Part shown: positions 51,932 to 61,472 of the stretch, piece after piece
Numbering within the stretch: position 1 is the stretch's first letter
Layout: each line of letters opens with the position of its first letter
Assembly (NCBI GenBank): GCA_913045175.1
Contig: CAJWQG010000002.1
Coordinates: forward strand, 53,010 to 117,009
DNA: 64,000 bases
DNA from: an uncultured Gammaproteobacteria bacterium
Lineage (GTDB): Bacteria; Pseudomonadota; Gammaproteobacteria; Pseudomonadales; Azotimanducaceae
Direction of reading: 5' to 3'
Position numbers and translations under genes: made by a program
Notes under the pieces: generated by a model
The model's database searches: none
What the model was told of the DNA's origin: nothing
Seen by the model: the letters and a program-made list of their open reading frames with translations, nothing else

Positions 51932-53584
51932 ATGCTGAAACTAAGACCTTTAGCGCTGGCTGCAGCGCTACTGCTAAGCGCGACTACCGCGGTTGCCGCC
52001 GACAAACCCAACATCGTCTTTATCTTTGCCGATGATCTTGGCTATAACCATCTCTCCTCTTACGGAGCCCCCAAGATCAAGACCCCGGTCCTGGATCAGA
52101 TGGCTGCAGAGGGTATCCGCTTCACGGATTTCTACGCAGGGGCCTCAGTCTGTACCCCATCGAGGTATGCCCTGCTGACAGGTCGCTATCCGCACCGGGC
52201 TAAAGATCGCGCCATGCTCCGCTGGATTGAACCGCCCTTTGAGACCGGAGGAATGTCAGACACCGAAATCACTGTGGCCGAAAAGCTACAAGAGCTTGGT
52301 TATGCAACCGCAGCAATCGGCAAGTGGCACCTGGGCGATTCGGAAAAATACTTTCCCATGAAACATGGTTTTGACTACTGGTGGGGGCTTGCCAATAACC
52401 CGTACCACCGGGCGTACGACAAGGGCCTGCCCATGTACGAAAACAATACCATCGCCATTCAACCAGTGGACCTTACGACGCTGACAAAAAGCTATACCGA
52501 AAAAGCGATCGGGTTCATCGAGCAAAGTGTCGCGGCAGACAAACCATTTTTTCTTTATTTGCCACATACCTATCCCCATGGACCGCTTCATTGCTCACCT
52601 GAATTCTGTGGTACTTCCGCCGGTGGGTTAATCGGGGATACGATTGAAGAAATCGACTGGAGTACCGGGCAGATTCTGGAAAAACTCGAGGAACTCGGGA
52701 TCGACTCAAACACCCTCGTTATTTTCACCAGCGATAACGGACCATCACCCAAGCGGTCAGACGACAATAAAGGCGCCCATCCCCTGCGAAACGTAAAGGC
52801 CTCGGTCTATGAAGGAGGAATACGGGTACCCGCCATCGCGCGGTGGCCAGGAAAGATTAAGGAAAAAAGAGTGGAGAGGAGCCCCGCCATCATGATGGAC
52901 TGGTTCCCCACCTTTATGGCATTGGCAGGCGGAGAAATGCCTACCGACCGACCGCACGATGGCAGAGATATTTCCCCAGTTTTGCTCGGCACCGGCGCAA
53001 GAGCTGACAGCGAGTTTTACGCCAACTACATCGACCCCTGGACAAACGACGTGATACTGCCGGTGTATGAAATCATGGAACACAGATCCGGCGTGTGGAA
53101 ATACGTGGCACTAAACGACGGTGAACTATACAACCTTGAAGCCGACATCTCGGAAACCACCAATCTCAAAGATGCCCATCCCAAGATCTATAACCGCCTG
53201 AAGAACGAGTACGACTTTTTTACCCAGAGCATTGCCAATGCCCCGGCCCCGGGTGATATCGATGGTGACGGGATGCCAGACAAGTGGGAAGTCGCCAATG
53301 GGCTCGACCCTACCTACACCATTGATGCCTACCTTGACCCGGATGGCAACGGTAAAACCGCCTATGAAGAATATGCGGGAAGCGCGATGCCAAAGTGGGT
53401 AACCGCCAGTACGCCACTCGCACCGTTTGCGCCCGCGTATTTCGAGCGGCGGCGTGAGCTTCAGCAAGAGGCGATATCTACCTGCTCGGCCGAAAAATGT
53501 ACCGGTAAAAGCTGCTTCAGCAAAGCATGCTATCAACGCATCATGGATAAGCTGCGCGATTTTAAGCCTGGTGGGGACGAGTAG
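51932..53584 (+). CDS. Secreted type I sulfatase (formylglycine), with Ca-binding-type tail
   Basis: This is 550 residues. Signal peptide 1-23 (cleavage after VAA). Metal motif FIFADDLGYNH. Sulfatase signature C74-T-P-S-R with C74 converted to formylglycine, then GKWHLGDSEKYFP. The metal site TSDNGPSPK is also present. A C-terminal stretch DIDGDGMPDKWEVANGLDP is of the thrombospondin-3/EF-hand calcium type, unusual for sulfatases, followed by a Cys-rich end (CSAEKCTGKSCFSKAC). It hydrolyses a sulfate ester in the periplasm or outside. The converting enzyme is not in this window. Confidence 0.93.
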   Translation: MLKLRPLALAAALLLSATTAVAADKPNIVFIFADDLGYNHLSSYGAPKIKTPVLDQMAAEGIRFTDFYAGASVCTPSRYALLTGRYPHRAKDRAMLRWIEPPFETGGMSDTEITVAEKLQELGYATAAIGKWHLGDSEKYFPMKHGFDYWWGLANNPYHRAYDKGLPMYENNTIAIQPVDLTTLTKSYTEKAIGFIEQSVAADKPFFLYLPHTYPHGPLHCSPEFCGTSAGGLIGDTIEEIDWSTGQILEKLEELGIDSNTLVIFTSDNGPSPKRSDDNKGAHPLRNVKASVYEGGIRVPAIARWPGKIKEKRVERSPAIMMDWFPTFMALAGGEMPTDRPHDGRDISPVLLGTGARADSEFYANYIDPWTNDVILPVYEIMEHRSGVWKYVALNDGELYNLEADISETTNLKDAHPKIYNRLKNEYDFFTQSIANAPAPGDIDGDGMPDKWEVANGLDPTYTIDAYLDPDGNGKTAYEEYAGSAMPKWVTASTPLAPFAPAYFERRRELQQEAISTCSAEKCTGKSCFSKACYQRIMDKLRDFKPGGDE

Positions 53585-53595
53585 GTTTTTGGCCG

Positions 53596-54192
53596 TTACT
53601 GCTGCGCCAGTTCAATCGCGTCCCGCAGCTTGTCCTTACCAAAAAATATTTCGTCACCGACAAAAAGCGTCGGCGCGCCGAACGTGCCGCGACTCACGGT
53701 ACTCTCGGTGGAATCTATCAGCCGTTGCTTAACAGCGGGGTCCGACATGCCATCGATGATCTCCTGAGCGGGCAGCCCAGCGTCGGTGAGCGCGCTCAAA
53801 ATGACATCGTCTTCATCCATCTTCAGCGACTGCTCCCACATGGCACTGTACATTGCGTCGATGTATTGCTGATAGAAATCCGTTGATTGTGCATACACCG
53901 CGCCGCGCATCATTTTCAGCGTATTAACAGGAAAATAGGGATTGGCCACATGGGGTTCGACGCCATAGGCTCCGCAGAATCTTTTCGTTTCAACCCCCTG
54001 GTACTGCGGCTTGTTTTTGATTCCCTGCATCGAGACTGCCGGCGATACATTGCCCGTTGCCTTGAAAACGCCCCCTAGCAATATAGGAACATAGCTGAAC
54101 TCAATGCCGGTCTTTGCAGTCACACCGGGGATAACCTTGTGAACCAGGTAGGCATTCGGACTGCCAAAGTCATAATGGAATTCAATATTCAA
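53596..54192 (-). CDS. DsbA-fold / 2-hydroxychromene-2-carboxylate isomerase-like protein
   Basis: This is 198 residues of the kappa-GST/HCCA isomerase group: FHYDFGSPNAYLVHKVIPG with Ser11 in place of the CxxC of DsbA, then PHVANPYFPVNTLKMMRGAVYA and the cis-Pro strand RGTFGAPTLFVGDEIFFGKDKL. Relatives isomerise chromene carboxylates in aromatic breakdown or are glutathione transferases. TTG 54192 is the start, with AGGAGAA 7 nt upstream. It is 25 bp downstream of the TauD gene on the same strand. Confidence 0.9.
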   Translation of the reverse strand: MNIEFHYDFGSPNAYLVHKVIPGVTAKTGIEFSYVPILLGGVFKATGNVSPAVSMQGIKNKPQYQGVETKRFCGAYGVEPHVANPYFPVNTLKMMRGAVYAQSTDFYQQYIDAMYSAMWEQSLKMDEDDVILSALTDAGLPAQEIIDGMSDPAVKQRLIDSTESTVSRGTFGAPTLFVGDEIFFGKDKLRDAIELAQQ

Positions 54193-54217
54193 ACAATTTC
54201 TCCTGCATCAGTAGTTT

Positions 54218-55321
54218 CTATTGCGGCGAATAGTAAGGCGCTCTTCGCGACTCGTCAAAATCAAGAATGGTCAGGCGTTCCATCATCCGCCGGTGGGGCC
54301 AATAGTCACCGCTACCACTGTGCAGCACGGCTCTGTTATCCCACATGGCAATTGACCCGGCTTCCCACTTGAATCGGCAGGTATTCTCAGGTCGCCCCTC
54401 CAGCAATTTCATCTCCCGGAGTAGTACCTTTTCTTCATCCGCAGGCACACCATGCGCCTCTGCGAATTGTCTGACAAAACCCTGTTGAACATAGAGCGTG
54501 GTACGGCCAGTCTCGGGATGCGTCCTCGCCACAGGATGTGTCGCCTGTGGCGTTACCCCATCCATCTGGTGGATAGGCCCGCCAATGTGTATTGCCGTCA
54601 GGTGTTCAACGCGCCGCCTGGTCTCCTCTCTTAGTCCTTCCCACATGCTGTAGCAATCACAGAAGCAGGTATCACCACCAATCACCGGGGCTTCCCGGCA
54701 CATCAATACAGAACCCATCGGCGGACGAGGCTGCCAGGTCGCATCACAGTGCCAACTTCCCGCGACCTGGGGTACGTCTTCATCGGATATCAGCAGCAGC
54801 ATATCCGGTATCCCCGGTACGACGACCTGAGAACTAACCGCTGTGGGTGAATTAGGTATATGGTCGCGTTCACCGTGTGTCGCGCCAATTTCACCGAAGC
54901 GGTTCGCAAACTCCACCATTTGTTCTCTGGTGAGATGACCCTGATCCCGGAACATGATCACTCGCCTTTCGAGCCAAAGATCCCGTAGAAACTTCACCAT
55001 CTCCGGGTCCTGCAAATCAGTCGCAAGATCAATCCCATGTATCACCGTGCCGATACTTGGCTGGAGTGGCTCCAGCTTTAAATCCACGCCACAGACAGTC
55101 ACGGGTTTGTAGTACACCGTGCCAAAATGGCCGACAACGAGATCATCCTGCTCGTTAATGCGGCGCTGCATCTCCTTGCGACTGGTAACACCAGGTACAC
55201 GTGTCTTTGCGACCGTACCCAAAGGGCTGGAACGGGTGGGCGGCTTATCCGCTTTTGCGCGCTTAGCTATCTCGCGATAGGTCGCGCTATCGGTCAGTTT
55301 TGGAAACTCCTGATTGGACAT
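54218..55321 (-). CDS. TauD/TfdA-family Fe(II)/2-oxoglutarate dioxygenase
   Basis: This is 367 residues, longer than usual because of a ~90-residue charged N-terminal extension before the core (LKLEPLQPSIGTVIHGIDLATDL). H191-C-D193 is in SWHCDATWQPR, the distal His in DNRAVLHSGSGDYWPH, and the Arg residues in RRMMERLTI. The substrate segment ATHPVARTHPETGRTTLYV is typical of taurine/alkylsulfatase-type members. Its nearness to three sulfatases makes an alkyl sulfate or sulfonate substrate attractive, but this is inference. Confidence 0.92.
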   Translation of the reverse strand: MSNQEFPKLTDSATYREIAKRAKADKPPTRSSPLGTVAKTRVPGVTSRKEMQRRINEQDDLVVGHFGTVYYKPVTVCGVDLKLEPLQPSIGTVIHGIDLATDLQDPEMVKFLRDLWLERRVIMFRDQGHLTREQMVEFANRFGEIGATHGERDHIPNSPTAVSSQVVVPGIPDMLLLISDEDVPQVAGSWHCDATWQPRPPMGSVLMCREAPVIGGDTCFCDCYSMWEGLREETRRRVEHLTAIHIGGPIHQMDGVTPQATHPVARTHPETGRTTLYVQQGFVRQFAEAHGVPADEEKVLLREMKLLEGRPENTCRFKWEAGSIAMWDNRAVLHSGSGDYWPHRRMMERLTILDFDESRRAPYYSPQ

Positions 55322-55384
55322 GACACTCCCAAAATTACATCAGTACGAAACACATGCTACACCCAAGACTCAGCGGCATCGGTG

Positions 55385-56860
55385 TTATTTTTTCAGCAAA
55401 CCCTTTTGCTTCATTTCGTTTTGTAGACTCCTGGGCTGACGCGACTTAGATTCAAGTTCCGTTGCCAGCCCCTGGTCGCCCTGCTGCTGCATCCAGCCAT
55501 CCAGTGCTTTACCCAGACGAGATTCAATTTCCTGATAATCACCAAGACCGGCCAGATTATTTTGCTCGAACGGATCATTATGGAGGTCATACAATTCCGC
55601 GGCAGGTCGACGGGACAAGAACGCCACGCGTTCGGCCAGCCTCGCATCCTTCTCACTATCCTTTTGCCAGGACTGGTACACCTCATGATTATGAATGCCG
55701 TTGATCCAGAATTCGTTGTCAGCGGCAAGGTTACGAATTAGTTTGTAGCGATCATCCCGTACTGCCCGGCTGGGATATGGTTCCCGGAAACCCCACACAC
55801 CCACTGTGGTATGTTGCGCATAGACATATTGTCGATGCTCATTCGCCTCCCCCGCTAACACCGGCAGAAAGCTCCGCCCGTCAAACCCCTGTTTGCCATC
55901 CGATGCACCCGTATGGCCCGTATCCGACGCCCGCGGATCGCCACCGGCAATCTCGACCAGCGTGGGGACAAGATCAACATATTGAGTCAGCGCGTCGTTT
56001 TCGCTGCCAGGTGAGATGCGGCCAGGCCAACGGACAAACCCCGCCACTCGAATACCATTGTCATAGAGGCTCCACTTGCCGCCGTAAGGGAATTGACTGC
56101 CCTGTTCGCTGAAGAACCACACTATGGTGTCAGACTCCTGCCCCGCCGCCTTGATAAGTTCAAGCAGCTTGCCAACCTCTTCATCCAAAGCGCTGACTTC
56201 CGCATAGTAATCTGCCAGAGCATTACGTGTAGTCTGGTTGTCGTGCATCCAGGACGGCAGGGTCAGTTTGTTGGCATCGTAGCGTTCGCGTGGTCCAGAA
56301 CGCCACGGCCCGTGCGGATGATGAGACGCAAACACCATGAACCAGGGCTGCTGTTCGTCTCGTTCGATAAAGGCTGCAACCTTGTCAAATGTTGCCGCAC
56401 TTTGAGAGGCAGTAGCCTTGTCGATAGCGCCCGCTTTAGGCGAAACGTCTTCGAAAGGAAACGCCACTAGCGGGCTAATGTGCTGCTTGCCGACAAGCCC
56501 TACCCGATAACCAACGTCTTTCAGATGATGAAAGACGCTTCGTGTTTTCGGGGTGACCATGGTGTGGTTGGGATACGCCCCGCTACGAACCGGATACAAA
56601 CCGGTATAGAGCGCATGACGCAATGGTGAACACACGGCGGAAGAAGCAAAGAGCCCGTTAAGTCGCATGCCCTCCCGGGCCAGCTGATCGATGTTTGGCG
56701 AGTACACATCCGGATTGCCGGTGGCGCCAAGGTCGCGCCAGTGAAGATCATCGGCGAGAATGATAAGCATATTGGGTTTGGAATTATCCCCATCTGCCCA
56801 GACAGGTTGAGATAGCACCAGCGCGAACAGTGATAGCAGCAAAAAACGAAACCGTTTCAT
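55385..56860 (-). CDS. Secreted sulfatase with altered signature CSPLR
   Basis: This is 491 residues from ATG 56860 (MKRFRFLLLSLFALVLS, signal peptide ending VWA). The frame is open to TTG 56878. Metal motif IILADDLHWRD. The formylglycine site is C77-S-P-L-R, where Ser/Thr/Ala normally follows the Pro. The C-x-P-x-R core for the converting enzyme is kept. Further: VGKQHISP, SHHPHGPW and SEQGSQFPYGG. It belongs to the heparan-N-sulfatase-like group by its overall pattern. Periplasmic. It is divergent from the next sulfatase. Confidence 0.9.
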   Translation of the reverse strand: MKRFRFLLLSLFALVLSQPVWADGDNSKPNMLIILADDLHWRDLGATGNPDVYSPNIDQLAREGMRLNGLFASSAVCSPLRHALYTGLYPVRSGAYPNHTMVTPKTRSVFHHLKDVGYRVGLVGKQHISPLVAFPFEDVSPKAGAIDKATASQSAATFDKVAAFIERDEQQPWFMVFASHHPHGPWRSGPRERYDANKLTLPSWMHDNQTTRNALADYYAEVSALDEEVGKLLELIKAAGQESDTIVWFFSEQGSQFPYGGKWSLYDNGIRVAGFVRWPGRISPGSENDALTQYVDLVPTLVEIAGGDPRASDTGHTGASDGKQGFDGRSFLPVLAGEANEHRQYVYAQHTTVGVWGFREPYPSRAVRDDRYKLIRNLAADNEFWINGIHNHEVYQSWQKDSEKDARLAERVAFLSRRPAAELYDLHNDPFEQNNLAGLGDYQEIESRLGKALDGWMQQQGDQGLATELESKSRQPRSLQNEMKQKGLLKK

Positions 56861-57005
56861 AGGAGAGACCGACAACAAAAGTCAGTCGAGAATATGACTG
56901 TCAGCATCGAGACGCAAGATTATGTCCTGCCCGGATGCGACCACGGCACGTTGACGGGGCCCGCACGCCCTTGAATAATGCTGTTTTTCGCTGCGGAGGA
57001 ACCTG

Positions 57006-58610
57006 ATGTCTGATCGCCCGAACATCCTGCTCATCATGAACGACGACATGGGTTATTCCGATATCGGTTGCTATGGAGGCGAGGTTCAAACCCCGAACCT
57101 CGATCGCCTGGCAACCGGTGGGGTGCGACTAACCCAGTTCTACAATACCGCGCGTTGCTGCCCCACCCGGGCTTCCATTCTGACGGGTCTGCATCCCCAC
57201 CAGGCAAGCGTCGGCCACATGATGAATGATCTGGAGGAAGACGGTTATCGTGGTGACCTCAACGCTAACAGTGTCACGATCGCAGAAGTGTTGAAGACAG
57301 CCGGTTACGCCACCTATATGAGCGGCAAGTGGCACGTAACCAGACACGATGATGCGGACGGCCCAAAACACAGCTGGCCGCGGCAGCGGGGTTTTGATCG
57401 GTTCTTTGGCATCATCACTGGCGCGGCCAATTACTGGCAGCCTAAGACGCTGACACGCGAGAACGATCCTGTCGATATGGAGTCGCAACCTTCAGACTTC
57501 TTTCTAACGGATGCCATTAGCGATCAGGCCGCCGAGTACATTGATGAACACGCAGGCAGAGATGAACCGTTCTTCCTTTATACCGCCTACACCGCGCCAC
57601 ATTGGCCATTGCACGCGCACGAGGAGGACATTGCCCGTTACAAAGGCCGTTTTGATGCGGGATGGGATCAGTTGCGGGAGGAGCGCCTTGACCGAATGCG
57701 CGACATGGGTCTGCTCGACAAGTCGTGGCCGTTGACGCCACGTGACGCCAGCCAGCCACCCTGGGATGAAGCATCTGACAAGGAATGGCAGGCGCGACGT
57801 ATGGAAGTATACGCGGCACAAATCGATCGCATGGATCAGGGCATTGGTCGAATTATTAACGCACTTGAACGAAATGGTCAGCTTGATAACACACTGATCA
57901 TCTTTCTGGCGGACAATGGTGCCTGTGCAGAGGAGGTTAACTTTGCAGGCTGGATAAAGACTCGACCGTTTTCGGTTGGGACGACGCATACCCGGGATGG
58001 GCGAGAAGTGCGCTACAACAATAATCCTGAAGTGATGCCCGGCGCAGAAGACACCTATCAGAGCTATGGCATACCCTGGGCCAATCTTTCCAACACGCCA
58101 TTCCGTGAATATAAGCACTGGGTACATGAGGGAGGTATTTCAACGCCACTTATCGCGCACTGGCCGGAACGGATCGGTGCACGAGGCGAGCTGCGGCACC
58201 TGCCGGGGCAACTCACCGACATCATGGCCACCTGCCTTGATGTTTCCGGCGCGACCTATCCGGAGCAGTACAACGGCAATGATATTAAGGCCCTGGAAGG
58301 GACAACGCTCGCGCCCATCTTCGACGATCAACCTAACGGTAAAGAGGCGCTGATCTGGGAACACGAGGGCAACCGCGCGGTGCGTAAGGGAAACTGGAAA
58401 CTGGTATGCAAATATCCTGGCGACTGGGAACTCTACGACATTGTAAAGAATCGCACGGAAACGGACGACGTAGCCGCAGACAACCCGGACGTGGTTGCTG
58501 AACTATCTGCCATCCACGACGCCTGGGCTGAACGTTGTAATGTTCAGCCCTGGTCAAAGATCCAGGAGATTTTTCGCGAAAAACAAAGGGCGCAAGATTA
58601 CAAATCCTAA
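57006..58610 (+). CDS. Arylsulfatase, formylglycine type, without signal peptide
   Basis: This is 534 residues starting MSDRPNILLIMNDDMGYSD, so no signal sequence and probably cytoplasmic. The active site is C-C-P-T-R-A-S-I-L-T-G in FYNTARCCPTR, the form common to arylsulfatase A-like enzymes. Other metal residues are in LADNGACAEEVN and SGKWHVTRH. The C-terminus has AVRKGNWKLVCKYPGDWELYDI. GGAGGAA precedes ATG 57006. It overlaps the convergent ankyrin gene by 4 bp. It differs from its two neighbours in being intracellular, so it would act on an imported ester. Confidence 0.92.
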   Translation: MSDRPNILLIMNDDMGYSDIGCYGGEVQTPNLDRLATGGVRLTQFYNTARCCPTRASILTGLHPHQASVGHMMNDLEEDGYRGDLNANSVTIAEVLKTAGYATYMSGKWHVTRHDDADGPKHSWPRQRGFDRFFGIITGAANYWQPKTLTRENDPVDMESQPSDFFLTDAISDQAAEYIDEHAGRDEPFFLYTAYTAPHWPLHAHEEDIARYKGRFDAGWDQLREERLDRMRDMGLLDKSWPLTPRDASQPPWDEASDKEWQARRMEVYAAQIDRMDQGIGRIINALERNGQLDNTLIIFLADNGACAEEVNFAGWIKTRPFSVGTTHTRDGREVRYNNNPEVMPGAEDTYQSYGIPWANLSNTPFREYKHWVHEGGISTPLIAHWPERIGARGELRHLPGQLTDIMATCLDVSGATYPEQYNGNDIKALEGTTLAPIFDDQPNGKEALIWEHEGNRAVRKGNWKLVCKYPGDWELYDIVKNRTETDDVAADNPDVVAELSAIHDAWAERCNVQPWSKIQEIFREKQRAQDYKS

Positions 58611-59638
58611 CCGTTAGTTTGGTTAGCAGAAGAAGCACTACCCGCTTGCCGCAACCACTTCACGATTTCATTAAGCTTGCGAATGGAAGCAGCATGTCCC
58701 TCCTTTGCTTTCAGACTATCCCTATAGTCACGAACAAACTCCGCAGGAGTACGACTATTGAAGGGATACTTCCTGGCCGCCCGATAGTTCGGATCAGCAT
58801 CGTGGCTGAGCAATAGCCTCAGGATCTCCAGGTTCTCATCATAGCGATCCCATTGTGTGTGTCGGACCACATAATGCAGCAGTGGTGTTCTCTGATCCGG
58901 TACAGCGACGATATTCGGGTCCGCACCGTGACGCAGGAGCACTTCCAACACATCTCGATGGCTATGGTGGATCGCGCCCAGTATTGGGTGACAGCGAGAA
59001 GAGATCAGCTCCCGTACCGCATCAGGTACCGCGAGGTCTCGAGGCCCATCAGCGTCCGCGCCTTTACCGATGAGCCATTTCACCCCCGCAATGTTTCCCT
59101 TGTTGCTGGCCACACAGAGTGGCGACGGGAAATAACCAATGGGACTCGGTTCGTTAGGGTCACCCCCCCTTTCCATCATTTCCTCCAGCAATGACCAATC
59201 GTCAATGCCACCCGCGATGGCAAACGCTGTGGCGTCCACGTTTGCGCCCCGCTCGAGCAATGATCTGGCGATGTCCAGATGTCCCGAATCAAGCGCTTCC
59301 CTCAAGGCGGTGGTCTGTGGATACGGTGCCATTGTGTTGCCGGTGATTCGCTGTGACTCCAGGTTGGGGGCAGCACCAGCGTCCAGTAGCTGGTCAACAA
59401 CTGACGCATGTCCTTCCCGGGCAGCGAACATCAGCGCGGTCCAACCTGAGTTATTCGTGCTGTCAAGATCAACGCTTCGGTCAAGCAGCGCCTGTACCAC
59501 CAGGACCTCTCCATTCTGGGCAGCCATCATCAACGGCGTTGAGCCGTTAAGACCGCCACAAGAAACAGTCAGCAAGGTGAAAGCCAATATGGGAAGTCGC
59601 CACCACGGTGCTCCAGATGTCGGTCCAGTTTCCTGCAT
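58607..59638 (-). CDS. Ankyrin-repeat protein, probably exported or lipid-anchored
   Basis: This is 343 residues. The N-terminal hydrophobic segment PILAFTLLTVSCGG could be a signal or weak lipobox with Cys at about 27. It then has seven to eight ankyrin repeats from residue 32, seen as NGSTPLMMAAQNGEVLVVQALLDRSVD-type units, NSGWTALMFAAREGH, and so on to ~310. The repeats bind protein partners. Function unknown. It is often found beside sulfatases and other secreted enzymes. Ribosome site weak before ATG 59638. Confidence 0.87.
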   Translation of the reverse strand: MQETGPTSGAPWWRLPILAFTLLTVSCGGLNGSTPLMMAAQNGEVLVVQALLDRSVDLDSTNNSGWTALMFAAREGHASVVDQLLDAGAAPNLESQRITGNTMAPYPQTTALREALDSGHLDIARSLLERGANVDATAFAIAGGIDDWSLLEEMMERGGDPNEPSPIGYFPSPLCVASNKGNIAGVKWLIGKGADADGPRDLAVPDAVRELISSRCHPILGAIHHSHRDVLEVLLRHGADPNIVAVPDQRTPLLHYVVRHTQWDRYDENLEILRLLLSHDADPNYRAARKYPFNSRTPAEFVRDYRDSLKAKEGHAASIRKLNEIVKWLRQAGSASSANQTNG

Positions 59639-59765
59639 GCAAAATTCCCAGCGAAGAGATGTTAGGTTATACGACTACTATAGGCGATTTGGTTCACTCG
59701 CACTTTGACACTGCTATCAGATTTCAAGTAGGTTGGCTCTTCATCAATCTCCACCAGGCAGGCAT

Positions 59766-61472
59766 TTGAGTACCCAGTCCACGAAAGAATCAGGCAGCAA
59801 TTTCATCACCGGCCGCAGTGCATTTCTTGCGTTGCTAAAGGATGAGGGAGTCACAAAACTCTTCGGCAATCCCGGCACGACTGAACTGCCCATCATGCAT
59901 GCCATGACGCAGCAGTCCGACATAAGCTATGTGCTGGGACTCCAGGAAGCCATTGTTGTCGCGATGGCAGACGGCTACGCCCGTGCCACCGGCGAGATTG
60001 CGGCAGTGAACGTCCACGTCGCGCCAGGTCTGGGCAATGCAATGGGTGCACTGTATACGGCCAATTTCTCCGGTTCTCCGGTCATTGTCACCGCTGGGCA
60101 ACAGGAGCAGGGGCATGGACTCAAGGAGCCATTACTCTCTGGCCCTCTCGTACGCATGGCAGAACCTTTGGTCAAGTGGGCAGTAGAAGTTACGCGCCTG
60201 GAGGATCTGCCGATGATCATGCGGCGGGCCGCCAAGGTCGCACTGACGGAACCCACAGGACCTGTATTCATCTCTTTGCCTGGCGATATTCTCAATATGG
60301 AGGGTGCTATCGATCTGGGCGAGAGTACCCGCGTAGACACAAAGACGCGCCCGACAGATGCCAGCCTTGCCCAGTTAGCCGATCGCCTGTGCCAGGCCGA
60401 AAGACCAGTCATCATCGCCGGGCACGAGATGATCGGTTCCGATGCATTTAACGAGGCCGCAGAGTTCGCCAGCATGCTGGGCGCACCCGTCTATCAGCAA
60501 ACGGTTAATGATGGCGCTCACTTTCCCACGGAACATCCGGCATTTATTCGTAGCCTGAATCGTAACCAGGATTTTGTGCGCAGCGTTCTATCCGAACACG
60601 ATCTGTTGATCTGTCTGGGATCTGACCTATTGCGCATGTCGGTCCATAGCGAGACGGATCCATTACCTGACGACCTTGCGGTGGTGCAAATCGGTCATCG
60701 CGATTGGGAAATGGGCAAAAACAACGCGGTGGAAATTGCGTTGCGTGCCGACCTCCGGGAAACTCTGGCCGCCCTGCTGCCGATTCTGGCTAAGCGCGGT
60801 GGCGCTGAATTACAGAGCCGCGCTGAGGCGTCGCTGGCCGATCTGGCTAAACGCAACTGGACGGCGCGTCGCCGTAAGCTGACGGCAACAGTCAGCGAGT
60901 TGGCCGATGCCACGCCAATTGAACCCGACTGGTTAATGATGACCCTGGTAGACCTGCTACCGGAAAATGCCATTGTGGTAGACGAAGGCCTCGTCAGCGC
61001 CGGCAGCCTGTTGAACTTCCTGCCGATCCGCGATCGATATGATTACTTCGGCAATGCCTCGGGGGGTATCGGGTGGGGCATCGCAGCGGCTGTAGGTATC
61101 CAGATCGCCCACCCGAATAGACGTGTGGTAGCGGTTCTGGGAGACGGGAGCTCCATGTATTCGATTCAGGCCCTGTGGACAGCGGCCCATCTAAAGCTTC
61201 CTATCATCTTCGTCATCGCCAACAACGGGGGTTACCGCATTATCAAGGAGCGTCTGCTCTCCTTCCACGGCAATGATCAGTTTATCGCCATGGATTTCAA
61301 AGACCCGGGCATAGAGTTTGCCGACCTGGCAAAATCATTAGGCATGCCAGCCGACCGTATCGAAACCGGCACCGAATTTGAAGAGGCATTCCGCAACGCC
61401 CGCAACAGCGACGGACCTGTGTTGTTGGAGGTTATCGTGGATGGTGGTGAAACCATGCAGGATGCGAGTTAG
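59766..61472 (+). CDS. Thiamine-diphosphate enzyme, benzoylformate-decarboxylase-like
   Basis: This is 568 residues from TTG 59766 (AGG boxes upstream). The frame is open to TTG 59733. The PYR domain carries FGNPGTTELPIMHAM and the activating E61 in LQEAIVVAMADGYARATG. The PP domain has GDG around D460 and then FVIANNGGYRIIKERLL. The sequence type is that of benzoylformate decarboxylase and oxalyl-CoA-like members rather than acetolactate synthase. It would decarboxylate a 2-oxo acid. It meets the esterase gene tail to tail with a 4-bp overlap. Confidence 0.9.
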   Translation: MSTQSTKESGSNFITGRSAFLALLKDEGVTKLFGNPGTTELPIMHAMTQQSDISYVLGLQEAIVVAMADGYARATGEIAAVNVHVAPGLGNAMGALYTANFSGSPVIVTAGQQEQGHGLKEPLLSGPLVRMAEPLVKWAVEVTRLEDLPMIMRRAAKVALTEPTGPVFISLPGDILNMEGAIDLGESTRVDTKTRPTDASLAQLADRLCQAERPVIIAGHEMIGSDAFNEAAEFASMLGAPVYQQTVNDGAHFPTEHPAFIRSLNRNQDFVRSVLSEHDLLICLGSDLLRMSVHSETDPLPDDLAVVQIGHRDWEMGKNNAVEIALRADLRETLAALLPILAKRGGAELQSRAEASLADLAKRNWTARRRKLTATVSELADATPIEPDWLMMTLVDLLPENAIVVDEGLVSAGSLLNFLPIRDRYDYFGNASGGIGWGIAAAVGIQIAHPNRRVVAVLGDGSSMYSIQALWTAAHLKLPIIFVIANNGGYRIIKERLLSFHGNDQFIAMDFKDPGIEFADLAKSLGMPADRIETGTEFEEAFRNARNSDGPVLLEVIVDGGETMQDAS

